DNA of 64,000 nt from Roseivivax sp. GX 12232 (GTDB lineage Bacteria > Pseudomonadota > Alphaproteobacteria > Rhodobacterales > Rhodobacteraceae). The notes beneath the pieces were generated by a model that was not told where the DNA came from, made no database searches, and saw only the letters and a program-made list of their open reading frames with translations. The stretch lies in NCBI RefSeq assembly GCF_021272185.1, contig NZ_JAJSEC010000008.1:151727-215726 (forward strand), read 5' to 3'. This document shows positions 17,644-26,647 of this stretch, in pieces; position 1 is the stretch's first letter; the number at the start of each line of letters is the position of its first letter. Both the position numbers and the translations under genes were made by a program.

Positions 17644-18969
17644 CTAGTTCGCCAGCGTCCGGTCGATCGCCCGGGCGAGCTTGCCGACGAGCTCGTCGAT
17701 CTGCGCCTCGGAGATGATGAAGGCCGGCGCCAGGAGGATGTGATCCCCGTGCCGCCCGTCGATCGTGCCGCCCGCGGGATAGCAGATCAGCCCTTCGTCC
17801 AGCGCCGCCGCCTTGATCTTGGCGTTGACCTTGCGCGCCGGATCGAAGGGCGCCTTGGTGCCCCGGTCGGCGACCAGCTCGATGCCGCGGAAGAGCCCCC
17901 GGCCCCGGATGTCGCCGACATGCGGGTGCTGCCCGAACTGCGCCTCGAGCGCGGCGACCAGCTGCTCGCCCCGCGCGCGCACCTGCGGCAGGAGATTGCG
18001 GTCGAGGATCGCGCTCAGGACCGCGCGGCCCGCCGCGGCGGCCAGCGGGTGGCCGTGGTAGGTATGGCCGTGCTGGAAGGAGCCCGACCCCTGGGCGATG
18101 GCCTCGTGCACATGCGCGCCGCAGAGCATCGCGCCGATCGGCATGTAGCCGGCGCCCAGCCCCTTGGCGATGGTCACGATGTCCGGGGCCACCCCGTCCT
18201 GTTCGCAGGCAAAAAGCGTGCCGGTCCGGCCCATGCCGCACATCACCTCGTCGAGGATCAGGAGCACGCCGTGGCGGTCGCAGATCTCGCGGATGCGCTT
18301 GAAATAGCCCGGCGCGGCGGGCACCGCGCCGGCGGTCGCGCCCACGACCGGCTCGGCGATGAAGGCCATGACGCTCTCGGGGCCGAGGCGCTGGATTTCC
18401 TCTTCCAGCTCGTCGGCGGCGCGGCGGCCGTAGGCCTCGAGGCTCTCGTCCTCGGCGCGGTGGCGGTATTCGTAGCAGGGCGCGATATGCGTGGTCTCGA
18501 CCAGAAGCGGCGCGTATTTCTCGCGCCGCCAGGCGTTGCCGCCGGCGGCCAGCGCGCCCAGCGTGTTGCCGTGGTAGCTTTGCCGCCGGGCGATGACCCG
18601 GTGCCGCCCGCTCTCGCCGCGTTCGAGGTAATACTGCCGCGCGAGCTTGATCGCCGCTTCCACCGCCTCGGAGCCGCCCGAAAGCAGGTAGACCTTATCG
18701 ACCCCCTCGGGCGCATTGGCGGCCAGGAGGTCCGCCAGCCCCTCGGCGGGCTCGGAGGTGAAAAAGCCGGTATGGGCGAAGGCCAGCCGGTCGAGCTGTT
18801 CGTGGATCGCCGCGCGCACGTCCGGGTCGGAGTGCCCGAGGCAGGAGACCGCCGCCCCGCCCGAGCCGTCGAGATAGGCGCGGCCCTGGCTGTCGTAGAG
18901 ATAGCAGCCCTCGCCGCGCTCGGCGGTGGCCAGCTGGGCCGAGGAGCGGCCGAAGACATGCCCGCCCAT
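17644..18969 (-). CDS. Class III PLP-dependent aminotransferase
   Basis: A 441-residue cytoplasmic transaminase of the omega-amino-acid/diamine type. Lys 269 (IVTIAKGLGAGY) should form the Schiff base with PLP, Asp 240 (LLILDEVMCGMGRTG) holds the pyridine nitrogen, and SGGSEAVEAAIKLAR near 97 binds the phosphate. It follows the universal stress protein gene by three bases and is the last gene of the TAXI-TRAP operon, so it may act on the amino compound that the transporter imports. The substrate cannot be named; beta-alanine, taurine, GABA-like or polyamine substrates are all possible. The ATG at 18969 gives the usual length. Confidence 0.92.
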   Translation of the reverse strand: MGGHVFGRSSAQLATAERGEGCYLYDSQGRAYLDGSGGAAVSCLGHSDPDVRAAIHEQLDRLAFAHTGFFTSEPAEGLADLLAANAPEGVDKVYLLSGGSEAVEAAIKLARQYYLERGESGRHRVIARRQSYHGNTLGALAAGGNAWRREKYAPLLVETTHIAPCYEYRHRAEDESLEAYGRRAADELEEEIQRLGPESVMAFIAEPVVGATAGAVPAAPGYFKRIREICDRHGVLLILDEVMCGMGRTGTLFACEQDGVAPDIVTIAKGLGAGYMPIGAMLCGAHVHEAIAQGSGSFQHGHTYHGHPLAAAAGRAVLSAILDRNLLPQVRARGEQLVAALEAQFGQHPHVGDIRGRGLFRGIELVADRGTKAPFDPARKVNAKIKAAALDEGLICYPAGGTIDGRHGDHILLAPAFIISEAQIDELVGKLARAIDRTLAN

Positions 18970-18972
18970 GGC

Positions 18973-19401
18973 TCAGTGATCCCTGACGACGTAGACCGAG
19001 CGCTTGGCGTGGCGCACCACCCGCGCGGTGTTCGGGCCCAGCAGGTAGTCGGCCACATCCGGCGTCTGCGCCGCCATGACCACCACGTCGACATCCAGCC
19101 GCTCGGAGGCGCGCAGGATCTCGTCGTAGACCCGGCCATGGGTCACATGCGGATGCACCTCGATCCGGCCGGGCACATTGTCGTTGACCCAGCTCGTGAG
19201 CTTCTCGCCCACCTCGTGCAGGGCGCGCTTCTCGAACTCCTGGTCGAAGAAGCTGCCGACCACCGACATCCCGAAGTCGGGGATCACGGTCAGCACGTGC
19301 AGGGTCATATTGGCGCCGCCAAGCTCGATGGCGGCGGGCAGCGCCTTGGCCCAGCTCGGCTGGGACGACAGGTCGATCGGCAGGAGGACGGATTTCGGCA
19401 T
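18973..19401 (-). CDS. Universal stress protein UspA family
   Basis: A 142-residue Usp-fold protein. MPKSVLLPIDLSSQPSWAKAL opens the domain, and GPNTARVVRHAKRSVYVVRDH at the end matches the ATP-binding G-x9-G-S/T motif only loosely. GAGGAAACG precedes the ATG at 19401. It sits 11 bp after the fused TRAP permease gene; Usp proteins encoded in TRAP operons (TeaD of the Halomonas ectoine TeaABC system) bind ATP and modulate transport, and the same role is inferred here. Confidence 0.92.
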   Translation of the reverse strand: MPKSVLLPIDLSSQPSWAKALPAAIELGGANMTLHVLTVIPDFGMSVVGSFFDQEFEKRALHEVGEKLTSWVNDNVPGRIEVHPHVTHGRVYDEILRASERLDVDVVVMAAQTPDVADYLLGPNTARVVRHAKRSVYVVRDH

Positions 19402-19411
19402 GGTCGTTTCC

Positions 19412-22048
19412 TCAGAAGGCCGGCTTGGTCTGGCGGTGGCGCTGCAGCAGGATCACCAGACCCAGAAGCAGAAGCGCCGGTATGTAGAAGATCTGCGCCG
19501 GAAGCCGGTCCTGCGGGACCTGCACCTCGGCCAGCCGCACCGGGTCATCGGCGTAGAAGTCGAAGTCCGAGAGCTTCTCGGCGGTGGCGGTGCCGAACAT
19601 CGGCTCGTCGAGCCGCACGGTGTCGCCTTCCGGGAAGAGCATCAGCCCGGAGTTGTCGATGCGCTCCTGCGCGGTCGCGCCCTCGGCGTTCATCACCAGC
19701 GTGGTCTCGGCGGTCTCGCCGGTGTTGAAGTCCGGCCCTTCGACGCGCAAGCGGATGCGGGTGCCCTCGTCAAGCTCGCCCAGCGTCTGTTCGAACTGCG
19801 CCGGCGGCACCTCGCGGAAGGGGCTCTGCACCATGTCGAGCCAGACGTTCGGCACGAAGAGCGTGAAGGCCACCAGAAGCAGCGCCGCGCTCTCATAGAT
19901 CCGCGACCGCGCCAGGAAGTAGCCCTGGGTCGCGGCGGCGAAGAGCAGCATGGCGAAGGTCGCGGTCACGAAGACGAAGACCGCCTGCAGGATGCCCGCC
20001 GTCGTCCCGAGATCGACCCCGTAGAGGATCAGCGTCGGGTTGAAGATGAAGAGGAAGGGCAGCGCCACGGTCCGCAGGCTGTAGAAGAACGCCGTGAAGC
20101 CGGTGCGGATCGGATCCCCGCCCGAGACCGCCGCGGCGGCGAAGGAAGCGAGGCCCACGGGCGGCGTCACATCGGCCATGATGCCGAAGTAGAAGACGAA
20201 GAGATGCGCCGCGATCAGCGGCACGATCAACCCTTCCTGCGCGCCGAGCGACACCACCACAGACGCCATGAGCGAGGAGACCACGATGTAGTTCGCCGTG
20301 GTGGGCAGCCCCATCCCGAGGATCAGCGAGAAGAGCCCCACGAGGATCAGCATCACGATCAGGATGCCGCCCGAGAGCTGCTCGACGAGGCCCGCAAGCT
20401 CGGTGCCGATCGGGGTCTTGGTGACGGTGGCCACGATGATGCCCGCCGCCGCCGTGGCGACGCCGATGCCGATCATGTTGCGCGCGCCCGCGATCAGACC
20501 GTCGCGCAGGTCGGTGAAGCCGTTCTTCATCTCGCTCGCCACCTCGCCGCCGAGGCCGCGGAACAGCGCCTTGAGCGGGCGCTGGGTGACGATGATGAAA
20601 AGCATCAAGGACGTGGCGTAGAAGGCTGATTTCGCGGGACTTTGCCGCTCGACCATCAGGAACCAGACGAGCACCAGGATGGGCAGCACGTAGTGCAGCC
20701 CGGTGGCATAGACCTCGCCCACGGTGGGCAGCTTGATGTTGGGATCATTGGGGTCGTCCTCCTCGAGGTCGGGGCGCCTGGCCGCGACCGACAGGAGGCC
20801 CAGGTAAACCAGCCCGAGAAGCGCCATCATCACCACGCCGGTCAGATCGCCGAGGCCCGCGCGCAGCGCGCCGACCAGGTAGATCAGCGCGGTGAAGCCC
20901 GCGCCGGCGATGGCGAAGCCGATGAAGAACTTCACGATCATGCCGAGGAAGCTCTTGCTCTCGCCCAGCGCCGGCATGTCCTTCTTCAGCGCCTCGAGGT
21001 GCACGATGTAGACCAGCGCGATGTAGGAGATCACCGCCGGGATGAAGGCGTGCTTGATCACCTCGATGTAGGAGATGCCGATGAACTCGACCATGAGGAA
21101 GGCCGCGGCGCCCATGACCGGCGGCATGATCTGGCCGTTGACCGAGGAGGCGACCTCGACCGAGCCGGCCTGTTCGTTGGAAAAGCCCACCCGCTTCATC
21201 AGCGGGATGGTGAACGTGCCGGTGGTCACCACGTTGGCGATCGAGGAGCCCGAGATCAGGCCGGTCATGGCCGAGCCGACCACCGCCGCCTTGGCCGGGC
21301 CGCCGCGCAGGTGGCCGAGGCCCGCGAAGGCCAGCTTGATGAAGTAGTTGCCCGCGCCCGCCTTATCGAGCAGCGAGCCGAAAAGCACGAAGAGGAAGAC
21401 GAAGGCCGTGGAGACGCCCAGCGGGATGCCGAAGACCCCTGCGGTGTCGAGCCACTGCGCGTTGATCAGCGCGGTGAAGCTCAGGCCCTCGTGTTCGATG
21501 AGCTCGGGGATCAGCCAGCCGGTGCCCATGTAGGCGTAAAGCAGGAAGAGCGAGCCGACGATGGTCAGCGCCGGGCCCAGCGCCCGGCGCGAGGCCTCGA
21601 GCAGGATCAACAGGCCCGCGGCCCCGATGACCACCTGCGTCGGCGTCGGCAGGCCCGAGCGCGCGGTCATCGCCAGGTGATCGGAGAAGAGGAAGATGTA
21701 GAAGGCGCAGAAGCCCCCGCCGAGCGCCAGGATCCAGTCGACCACCGGGATGTGGCCGCGGGGCGAGCTCTTGAAGGCGGGATAGGCCAGGAAGGCCAGG
21801 ACGATGGCGAAGGTCAGGTGGATCGGCCGGGTCTCGGAGGAGTTCAGCACCGGCACGTATTGCGCGAACCAGAGCTGCGGCTGCGCGATCCAGAGCTGGA
21901 ACAGCGACCAGGCCAGCGCCAGGCCGGCGATCAGCTTGGCGAGGTTGGGGTTGGTCGGCGCCCGGGCGCCGCTGTCGGTGCTGGCGACAAGATCCTGAAG
22001 TTCCTCGTCGCTGAACTGGCGGCCTTCACCCTTCGGATTGTCCGACAT
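19412..22048 (-). CDS. TAXI-type TRAP transporter fused 4TM/12TM permease
   Basis: An 878-residue inner-membrane protein that joins the small (DctQ-like) and large (DctM-like) permeases, as is usual for TAXI-TRAP systems. Membrane segments fill residues ~40-690; family stretches include NGQIMPPVMGAAAFLMVEF, LILGMGLPTTANYIVVSS and ADVTPPVGLASFAAAAVSGG. A C-terminal DUF3394-like extension of ~150 residues (VPNVWLDMVQSPFREVPPAQ onwards) ends with one more helix. GAGGGAA supports the ATG at 22048; the 22 codons before it are not conserved in type. It follows the binding-protein gene after a hairpin. Confidence 0.93.
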   Translation of the reverse strand: MSDNPKGEGRQFSDEELQDLVASTDSGARAPTNPNLAKLIAGLALAWSLFQLWIAQPQLWFAQYVPVLNSSETRPIHLTFAIVLAFLAYPAFKSSPRGHIPVVDWILALGGGFCAFYIFLFSDHLAMTARSGLPTPTQVVIGAAGLLILLEASRRALGPALTIVGSLFLLYAYMGTGWLIPELIEHEGLSFTALINAQWLDTAGVFGIPLGVSTAFVFLFVLFGSLLDKAGAGNYFIKLAFAGLGHLRGGPAKAAVVGSAMTGLISGSSIANVVTTGTFTIPLMKRVGFSNEQAGSVEVASSVNGQIMPPVMGAAAFLMVEFIGISYIEVIKHAFIPAVISYIALVYIVHLEALKKDMPALGESKSFLGMIVKFFIGFAIAGAGFTALIYLVGALRAGLGDLTGVVMMALLGLVYLGLLSVAARRPDLEEDDPNDPNIKLPTVGEVYATGLHYVLPILVLVWFLMVERQSPAKSAFYATSLMLFIIVTQRPLKALFRGLGGEVASEMKNGFTDLRDGLIAGARNMIGIGVATAAAGIIVATVTKTPIGTELAGLVEQLSGGILIVMLILVGLFSLILGMGLPTTANYIVVSSLMASVVVSLGAQEGLIVPLIAAHLFVFYFGIMADVTPPVGLASFAAAAVSGGDPIRTGFTAFFYSLRTVALPFLFIFNPTLILYGVDLGTTAGILQAVFVFVTATFAMLLFAAATQGYFLARSRIYESAALLLVAFTLFVPNVWLDMVQSPFREVPPAQFEQTLGELDEGTRIRLRVEGPDFNTGETAETTLVMNAEGATAQERIDNSGLMLFPEGDTVRLDEPMFGTATAEKLSDFDFYADDPVRLAEVQVPQDRLPAQIFYIPALLLLGLVILLQRHRQTKPAF

Positions 22049-22077
22049 GCGCGTTCCCTCGTCCCATCGGCCCAGAA

Positions 22078-22104
22078 GGTCCGGGCCCGTCGCGGGCCCG
22101 GACC
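22078..22104 (-). promoter_or_regulatory. Hairpin between TAXI binding protein and permease (perfect 12-bp stem)
   Basis: GGTCCGGGCCCG (22078-22089) pairs perfectly with CGGGCCCGGACC (22093-22104) around a three-base loop. No T-run follows. Position and form match the hairpins behind the other three binding-protein genes in this window. Confidence 0.7.
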
Positions 22105-22160
22105 TGTCGGTCATTGTCGCGGGGCCCCCGCCTAAAGCGGCAGGGGCACCCCGGTCCTTG

Positions 22161-23132
22161 TTATTCGATCAGACCGGCTTCGCGGAAATATTTCTCGGCG
22201 CCCGCGTGCAGCGGTGCGGAGAGACCGTCATTGGCCATTTCCTCGGGCACGAGGTTGGCGAAGGCCGGGTGCAGGCCCTTGAACTGGTCCATGTTCTCGA
22301 AGACCGCCTTGACGACCTCGTAGACCACTTCGTCGGCCACCTCGGCCGAGGTCACGAAGGTGGCGCCGACGCCGAAGGTCACGGTGTCCTCGTCGTTGCC
22401 GCGATACATGCCGCCGGGGATGGTGGCCTGGCGGTAGTAGGGGTTGGCCTCGATCAGCGACGCGGTGGCGTCGTTGTTCACCTCGACCAGCACGCTGTCA
22501 CAGGCGGTGGTCGCCTCCTGGATGGAGCCGGAGGGGTGGCCGACGGTGTAGACCATGGCGTCGATGTTGTTGTCGCAAAGCGCCTGGCTCTGTTCCGCTG
22601 CCTGCAGCTCGGAGGCCACGGCGAAGTCGTCCATCGACCAGCCCATCTCTTCCATCAGCACTTCCATGGTGCCGCGCTGGCCGGAGCCGGGGTTGCCGAC
22701 GTTGACGCGCTTGCCCTCGAGGTCCTCGAAGCTCTCGATGCCTGCGTCGGCGCGGGCCACGACGGTGAAGGGCTCGGGGTGGACCGAGAAGACCGCGCGC
22801 AGGTCTTCGAAGGCGCCCTGCTCTTCGAACTGCGAGGAGCCGTTGAAGGCGTGATACTGCCAGTCGGACTGCGCCACGCCGAACTCGAGCTCGCCGCCGC
22901 GGATGGCGTTGATGTTGTAGACCGAGCCGCCGGTCGACTCGACGCCGCAGCGGATGCCGTGCTCGGAGCGGCCGCGGTTCACCAGGCGGCAGATCGCGCC
23001 GCCGGTCGGGTAGTAGACGCCCGTGACGCCGCCGGTGCCGATGGAAATGAAGGTCTGGTCCTGCGCCGTGGCGGCAGTTGCGCCGAAGGCGGTAGCGGCG
23101 GCCATGACGGCGCCGAACATAACTTTGGTCAT
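22161..23132 (-). CDS. TAXI family TRAP substrate-binding protein
   Basis: A 323-residue periplasmic receptor. It starts with a Sec signal peptide (MTKVMFGAVMAAATAFGATA, cleavage after ATAQ or nearby), then the TAXI hallmark TGGVTGVYYPTGGAICRLVN, STGGSVYNINAI, and GNPGSGQRGTMEVLMEEMGW. Length is normal for the family. AGGGAGA lies before the ATG at 23132, and a much longer frame extending upstream is not real because it overlaps the divergent regulator. Ligands known in this family are mostly glutamate-like or carboxylate compounds; the ligand here is undetermined. Confidence 0.94.
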   Translation of the reverse strand: MTKVMFGAVMAAATAFGATAATAQDQTFISIGTGGVTGVYYPTGGAICRLVNRGRSEHGIRCGVESTGGSVYNINAIRGGELEFGVAQSDWQYHAFNGSSQFEEQGAFEDLRAVFSVHPEPFTVVARADAGIESFEDLEGKRVNVGNPGSGQRGTMEVLMEEMGWSMDDFAVASELQAAEQSQALCDNNIDAMVYTVGHPSGSIQEATTACDSVLVEVNNDATASLIEANPYYRQATIPGGMYRGNDEDTVTFGVGATFVTSAEVADEVVYEVVKAVFENMDQFKGLHPAFANLVPEEMANDGLSAPLHAGAEKYFREAGLIE

Positions 23133-23183
23133 GTCAATCTCCCTGTGCGTTCCGAGAATCGAAACTCGTATGGCTAAGGGAAA

Positions 23184-23199
23184 CAATTCATTGCAATTG
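23184..23199. promoter_or_regulatory. Candidate operator between TAXI gene and RpiR regulator
   Basis: CAATT-N6-AATTG is a short perfect inverted repeat in the AT-rich centre of the divergent promoter region. It is the best candidate site for the RpiR protein encoded next to it; no experimental motif supports this. Confidence 0.4.
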
Positions 23200-23276
23200 G
23201 TCAAGCCGACAATACAAATGTATCCCCAGACGCAGCCAGGGGATCGGAGGACGCGCTGACCGGCCAACCCGCCACA

Positions 23277-24125
23277 TTGGACGACCTGCGCCGCGCCCTG
23301 CGGGCGGTGGCGGCCTCGGGCGCGCCCCGGGTCGCGGACCTCGCGCATTGGCTGTCGGACCAGCCCGAGGAGATCGCCTTCAACTCGGTCCGGGGGCTGG
23401 CCGACCGCTCGGGCGCCAATGCCAACACGGTCGTGCGGCTGGCCCATGCGCTGGGGTTCGGCGGCTACGACGCCTGCCGCTCGGCCTTCCAGGACGCGCT
23501 GCGCCACGGCGGCGACATCTACGGACGGCGGGCCGACAAGCTGCACGGCCGCCCCGGCCCCGCCGCTTTCGAGGCGCTGCGCGAGGCGGCGCATCGCAAC
23601 CTCGCGACCGTCTTCAGCGACGAGACCCGCGAGGCGGTGGAACGGGCCGCCGAGCTGATGATCGGCGCGCGGCGCATCCATGTGATCGGCGTGCGGAGCT
23701 GTTTCGCCATCGCCGATTACCTGGTCTACACGCTGCGGATGGCGGTCGAGAACGTCGGCCCGCGCACCGGCGCGCCGGGCGACATCCGCGACCAGATCGC
23801 CGGCACCGGCCCCGAGGACGCGGTGCTGTCGATCACCTTCCCGCATTACTCGATCGAGACGGTGGCCGCCCACGAGCTGGCGCGCCAGCGCGGCGCCCGG
23901 ACCATCGCGGTGACCGACGGGCCCGGAGCGCCGACGGCGCGCGGGGCGGATGTGCTGCTCTGTCCGGGCATGCACGGCCCGCAGCCCCTGCCGAGCATGA
24001 TCGCCGCCTTTGCCCTGACCGAGGCGCTGACCGCGGCAATGATCCTGCGCTCCGAGGGCGCGCATCGGAACGTGGCGCGCTTCGAGCAGCGGCTGATGGA
24101 GGCCGGCGCCTACTGGCGCGGGTGA
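23277..24125 (+). CDS. MurR/RpiR family transcriptional regulator
   Basis: A ~282-residue regulator with an N-terminal helix-turn-helix (RGLADRSGANANTVVRLAHAL near 42-62) and a C-terminal SIS domain (RRIHVIGVRSCFAIADYLVY; DAVLSITFPHYSIETVAAHE) that normally binds a phosphosugar or related effector. It is divergent from the TAXI-TRAP operon and probably controls it. The start is uncertain: TTG 23277 is used here, but CTG 23256, seven codons earlier, has a strong GGAGG five bases upstream and would give LTGQPATLDDLRR. No ATG fits. Confidence 0.85.
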   Translation: MDDLRRALRAVAASGAPRVADLAHWLSDQPEEIAFNSVRGLADRSGANANTVVRLAHALGFGGYDACRSAFQDALRHGGDIYGRRADKLHGRPGPAAFEALREAAHRNLATVFSDETREAVERAAELMIGARRIHVIGVRSCFAIADYLVYTLRMAVENVGPRTGAPGDIRDQIAGTGPEDAVLSITFPHYSIETVAAHELARQRGARTIAVTDGPGAPTARGADVLLCPGMHGPQPLPSMIAAFALTEALTAAMILRSEGAHRNVARFEQRLMEAGAYWRG

Positions 24126-24351
24126 GCGGGGGCGGGTTCTCTCGAATGGTGGCAAGCGCGAGCTGGTTTGGGCGCGCCCAGATGTCTCGAGCGACGGAAC
24201 TGGCGTGAGCGGGGTCACATGGCTTCGATGAGATGGATCGCCGCGGGGCGGAGACGTCGCTTAGGGGCAGCGCCCCGGTTGCGCCGCTAGCCATGACCGC
24301 AGACGAGGAGCCCCCGTCACGCGCCGCAGGCGCCTCACCGCCCTGCCCCGC

Positions 24352-25644
24352 TCAGTCCCCCGGCGCCCCCGGCGCCTCCGGCGCGGGCAGCACCGTACCC
24401 TCGCAGGAGCCGAAGCCGATGCGATAGGCCCCCTCGCACCAGCCGCGCAGGGTCACGCTGTCGCCGTCCTGCAGGAAGCCGCGTTTCTCTCCGCCCAGAT
24501 CCAGCGGGTCGCGCCCGTTCCAGGTCATCTCGAGGAGCGAGCCGCAGCTCTCCGGGCTCTCGCCCGAGATCGTGCCCGAGCCCAGAAGGTCCCCCGGCCC
24601 CATGGCGCAGCCCGAGAGCGCGTGATGCGTGAGCTGCTGGGCGGCGGAATAATACATGCCGCGGTAGTTCGTCCGGCTGACCGTCACCGGCGTGCCGCCC
24701 GCCGGCGCCAGGTCGATCTCCAGGCGGATGTCGAAGTTGTTCGGCGTCGCCTCCTGAAGGTAGGGCAGCAGCTCGCGCTCGCGCGGCGGCGTCGGGCAGC
24801 GGTAGGGCTCCAGCGCGTCGCGCGTCACCACCCAGGGGCTGATCGAGGTGCCGAAAGCCTTGGCCTGGAACGGCCCGAGCGGCTGGTATTCCCAGACCTG
24901 GATGTCGCGCGCCGACCAGTCGTTCAAGAGCACGTAGCCGAAGATCATCTCGTAGGCCTCGGCGGTGCTGACCGGCTGGCCCATGGGATTGCCGGTGCCG
25001 ACCAGCGCGCCCAGTTCCAGCTCGATGTCGAGCCGCGCCGAGGCACCGAGCCGCGGGGCGTCATCCTCGGGGCCCTTGAGCTGGCCCAGCGGGCGGCGGA
25101 TCGCCGTGCCCGAGACCACCACCGTCGAGGCGCGCCCGTTGTAGCCGATGGGAATGTGCAGCCAGTTCGGCGTCAGCGCGTTCTCGGGGTCGCGGAACAT
25201 GCTGCCGACATTGGTGGCATGCTCCTTCGAGGCATAAAAATCGGTGTAGCTGCGCACGAAGACCGGCAGGTGCATCTGGGCGGCGGCCTGCGGCACCAGC
25301 GCCGCCTCGAGGGGCGCGCGCAGGCGTTCCTCGACGCCCGCCTCGAGCAGCCCCGCGATCTGCCGGCGGGTCTCGGTCCAGACCTCGGGGCCCAGCGCCA
25401 TGAAGGGGTTCAGCACGCCCTGGTCGAAGACCGCCGTCTCGCCGCCCGGGCGCACCAGCCCCACCGCCTCGAGCGCGGTCAGATCGAGGATCGCCTCGCC
25501 GATGGCCACGCCGATCCGCACCGCCCCGTCGCCGGTCGAGAAGGCGCCGTAAGGCAGGTTCTGGATCGGGAAGTCGCAGGCCGGATCATTGGCGCTGTCG
25601 ACCCAGGACCGGCGGGCGGGATCGTGGGTGTCGTCTTGGGCCAT
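24352..25644 (-). CDS. fahA: Fumarylacetoacetase
   Basis: A 430-residue cytoplasmic hydrolase that splits fumarylacetoacetate into fumarate and acetoacetate, the last step of tyrosine/homogentisate breakdown. The catalytic block DFYASKEHATNVGSMFR has the expected Asp, Tyr, His and Arg; NDWSARDIQVWEYQPLGPF and GSGTISGESPESCGS are also typical. The usual GYHGRAS reads GYNGRAS here, a minor substitution outside the catalytic His. GAGGACAGAG precedes the ATG at 25644. No hmgA or maiA neighbour is seen, so the pathway is not clustered here; DMT and PutP genes lie upstream on the same strand. Confidence 0.95.
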   Translation of the reverse strand: MAQDDTHDPARRSWVDSANDPACDFPIQNLPYGAFSTGDGAVRIGVAIGEAILDLTALEAVGLVRPGGETAVFDQGVLNPFMALGPEVWTETRRQIAGLLEAGVEERLRAPLEAALVPQAAAQMHLPVFVRSYTDFYASKEHATNVGSMFRDPENALTPNWLHIPIGYNGRASTVVVSGTAIRRPLGQLKGPEDDAPRLGASARLDIELELGALVGTGNPMGQPVSTAEAYEMIFGYVLLNDWSARDIQVWEYQPLGPFQAKAFGTSISPWVVTRDALEPYRCPTPPRERELLPYLQEATPNNFDIRLEIDLAPAGGTPVTVSRTNYRGMYYSAAQQLTHHALSGCAMGPGDLLGSGTISGESPESCGSLLEMTWNGRDPLDLGGEKRGFLQDGDSVTLRGWCEGAYRIGFGSCEGTVLPAPEAPGAPGD

Positions 25645-25741
25645 CTCTGTCCTCGCGGGGGTTGGGGGTGTGGGGGGCTCAGGCAGGAGGTGTCGCGCGG
25701 CGGCGCCTGGTCCAAGGTCTCCGCCGCGCGCGGGCGTCTTG

Positions 25742-26647
25742 TCAACCGCCGGCCCGGGCCTCGCGCCAGACGATGAAGATGCCGCTGGCGATGATCACCG
25801 CCGCGCCCGCGTAGGTGAAGCCGTCCGGCACCTCGCGCCAGATCAGCCAGCCGAGCAGCGTCGCCCAGATCAGCGCGGTATAGTCGAAGGGCGCGACCAC
25901 CACCGCCTCGGAGAGCCGGAAGGCCTGGGTCATCATGGTCATGCCCGCCGTGCCGAAGACCGCCACCCCGGCGAAGAGCCAGAGGTCTCCGGGGGCCACA
26001 GGCTGCCAGACGAACAGGCTTGCGATCCCGCTCAGCACCGCGCCCATGCCGACGAGGTAGAGCATCATCGTCCAGACGCTTTCGCGCGGATCGACCCAGC
26101 GGGCGCTGATCATCAGGACCGCGTAGACGAAGGCCGTGGCCAGCGGATAAAGCGAGGCCGGCTGGAAGGTGGCGCTGCCCGGGCGCACCACGATCAGCAC
26201 GCCGAGAAAGCCCACCAGCACCGCCGACCAGCGCTTCCAGCCGACCTCCTCGCCGAGAAACAGCGCCGAGAGCGCGGTGATGAAGACCGGCGCCGCGAAG
26301 ATCAGCACCGTGGCCTCGGCCAGGCCCAGGTGCCTCAGCCCGGTGAAGAACAGATAGGCCGCGACCACCCAGAGGAGGCCGCGCACCAGATGCGCCCCCG
26401 GCCGGTGGGAGCGCAGCGCCGCCCGCCCGCCGAGGCCCAGCGCGATGACCACCGCGATGGGCAGCGCGATGAGGTTGCGCAGGAACAGGATCTGCACCGC
26501 CGAATAATCGGCGGTGAGGGTCTTTCCGAAGGCGTCGTTCACGCTCAGGCAGGCGACGCCGATGCACATGAGCGCGATGCCCCGCGCGGCGCTGGGGCGG
26601 GCCGCGGCCTGTGCCGCCGCGGCCTGCCGGGCGCCCGCCCGCGTCAT
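25742..26647 (-). CDS. DMT family transporter (EamA)
   Basis: A 301-residue inner-membrane protein with ten predicted helices in two EamA repeats (ALMCIGVACLSVNDAFGKTL; WATLLGWLIWREVPDGFTYAGA). Such proteins are mostly metabolite exporters; the substrate cannot be told. The ATG at 26647 overlaps the stop of the upstream PutP gene by four bases (ATGA), so the longer frame running to 27370 is a shadow. It probably shares a message with putP. Confidence 0.9.
   Translation of the reverse strand: MTRAGARQAAAAQAAARPSAARGIALMCIGVACLSVNDAFGKTLTADYSAVQILFLRNLIALPIAVVIALGLGGRAALRSHRPGAHLVRGLLWVVAAYLFFTGLRHLGLAEATVLIFAAPVFITALSALFLGEEVGWKRWSAVLVGFLGVLIVVRPGSATFQPASLYPLATAFVYAVLMISARWVDPRESVWTMMLYLVGMGAVLSGIASLFVWQPVAPGDLWLFAGVAVFGTAGMTMMTQAFRLSEAVVVAPFDYTALIWATLLGWLIWREVPDGFTYAGAAVIIASGIFIVWREARAGG

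Noticed and set aside
17740..19728. A 662-codon open frame opposite the aminotransferase and Usp genes
   Set aside because: Spans several real genes on the other strand and has no recognisable domain.
24126..24351. Possible small gene between the RpiR gene and fahA
   Set aside because: Only short frames without ribosome binding sites or recognisable sequence; treated as a plain convergent spacer.
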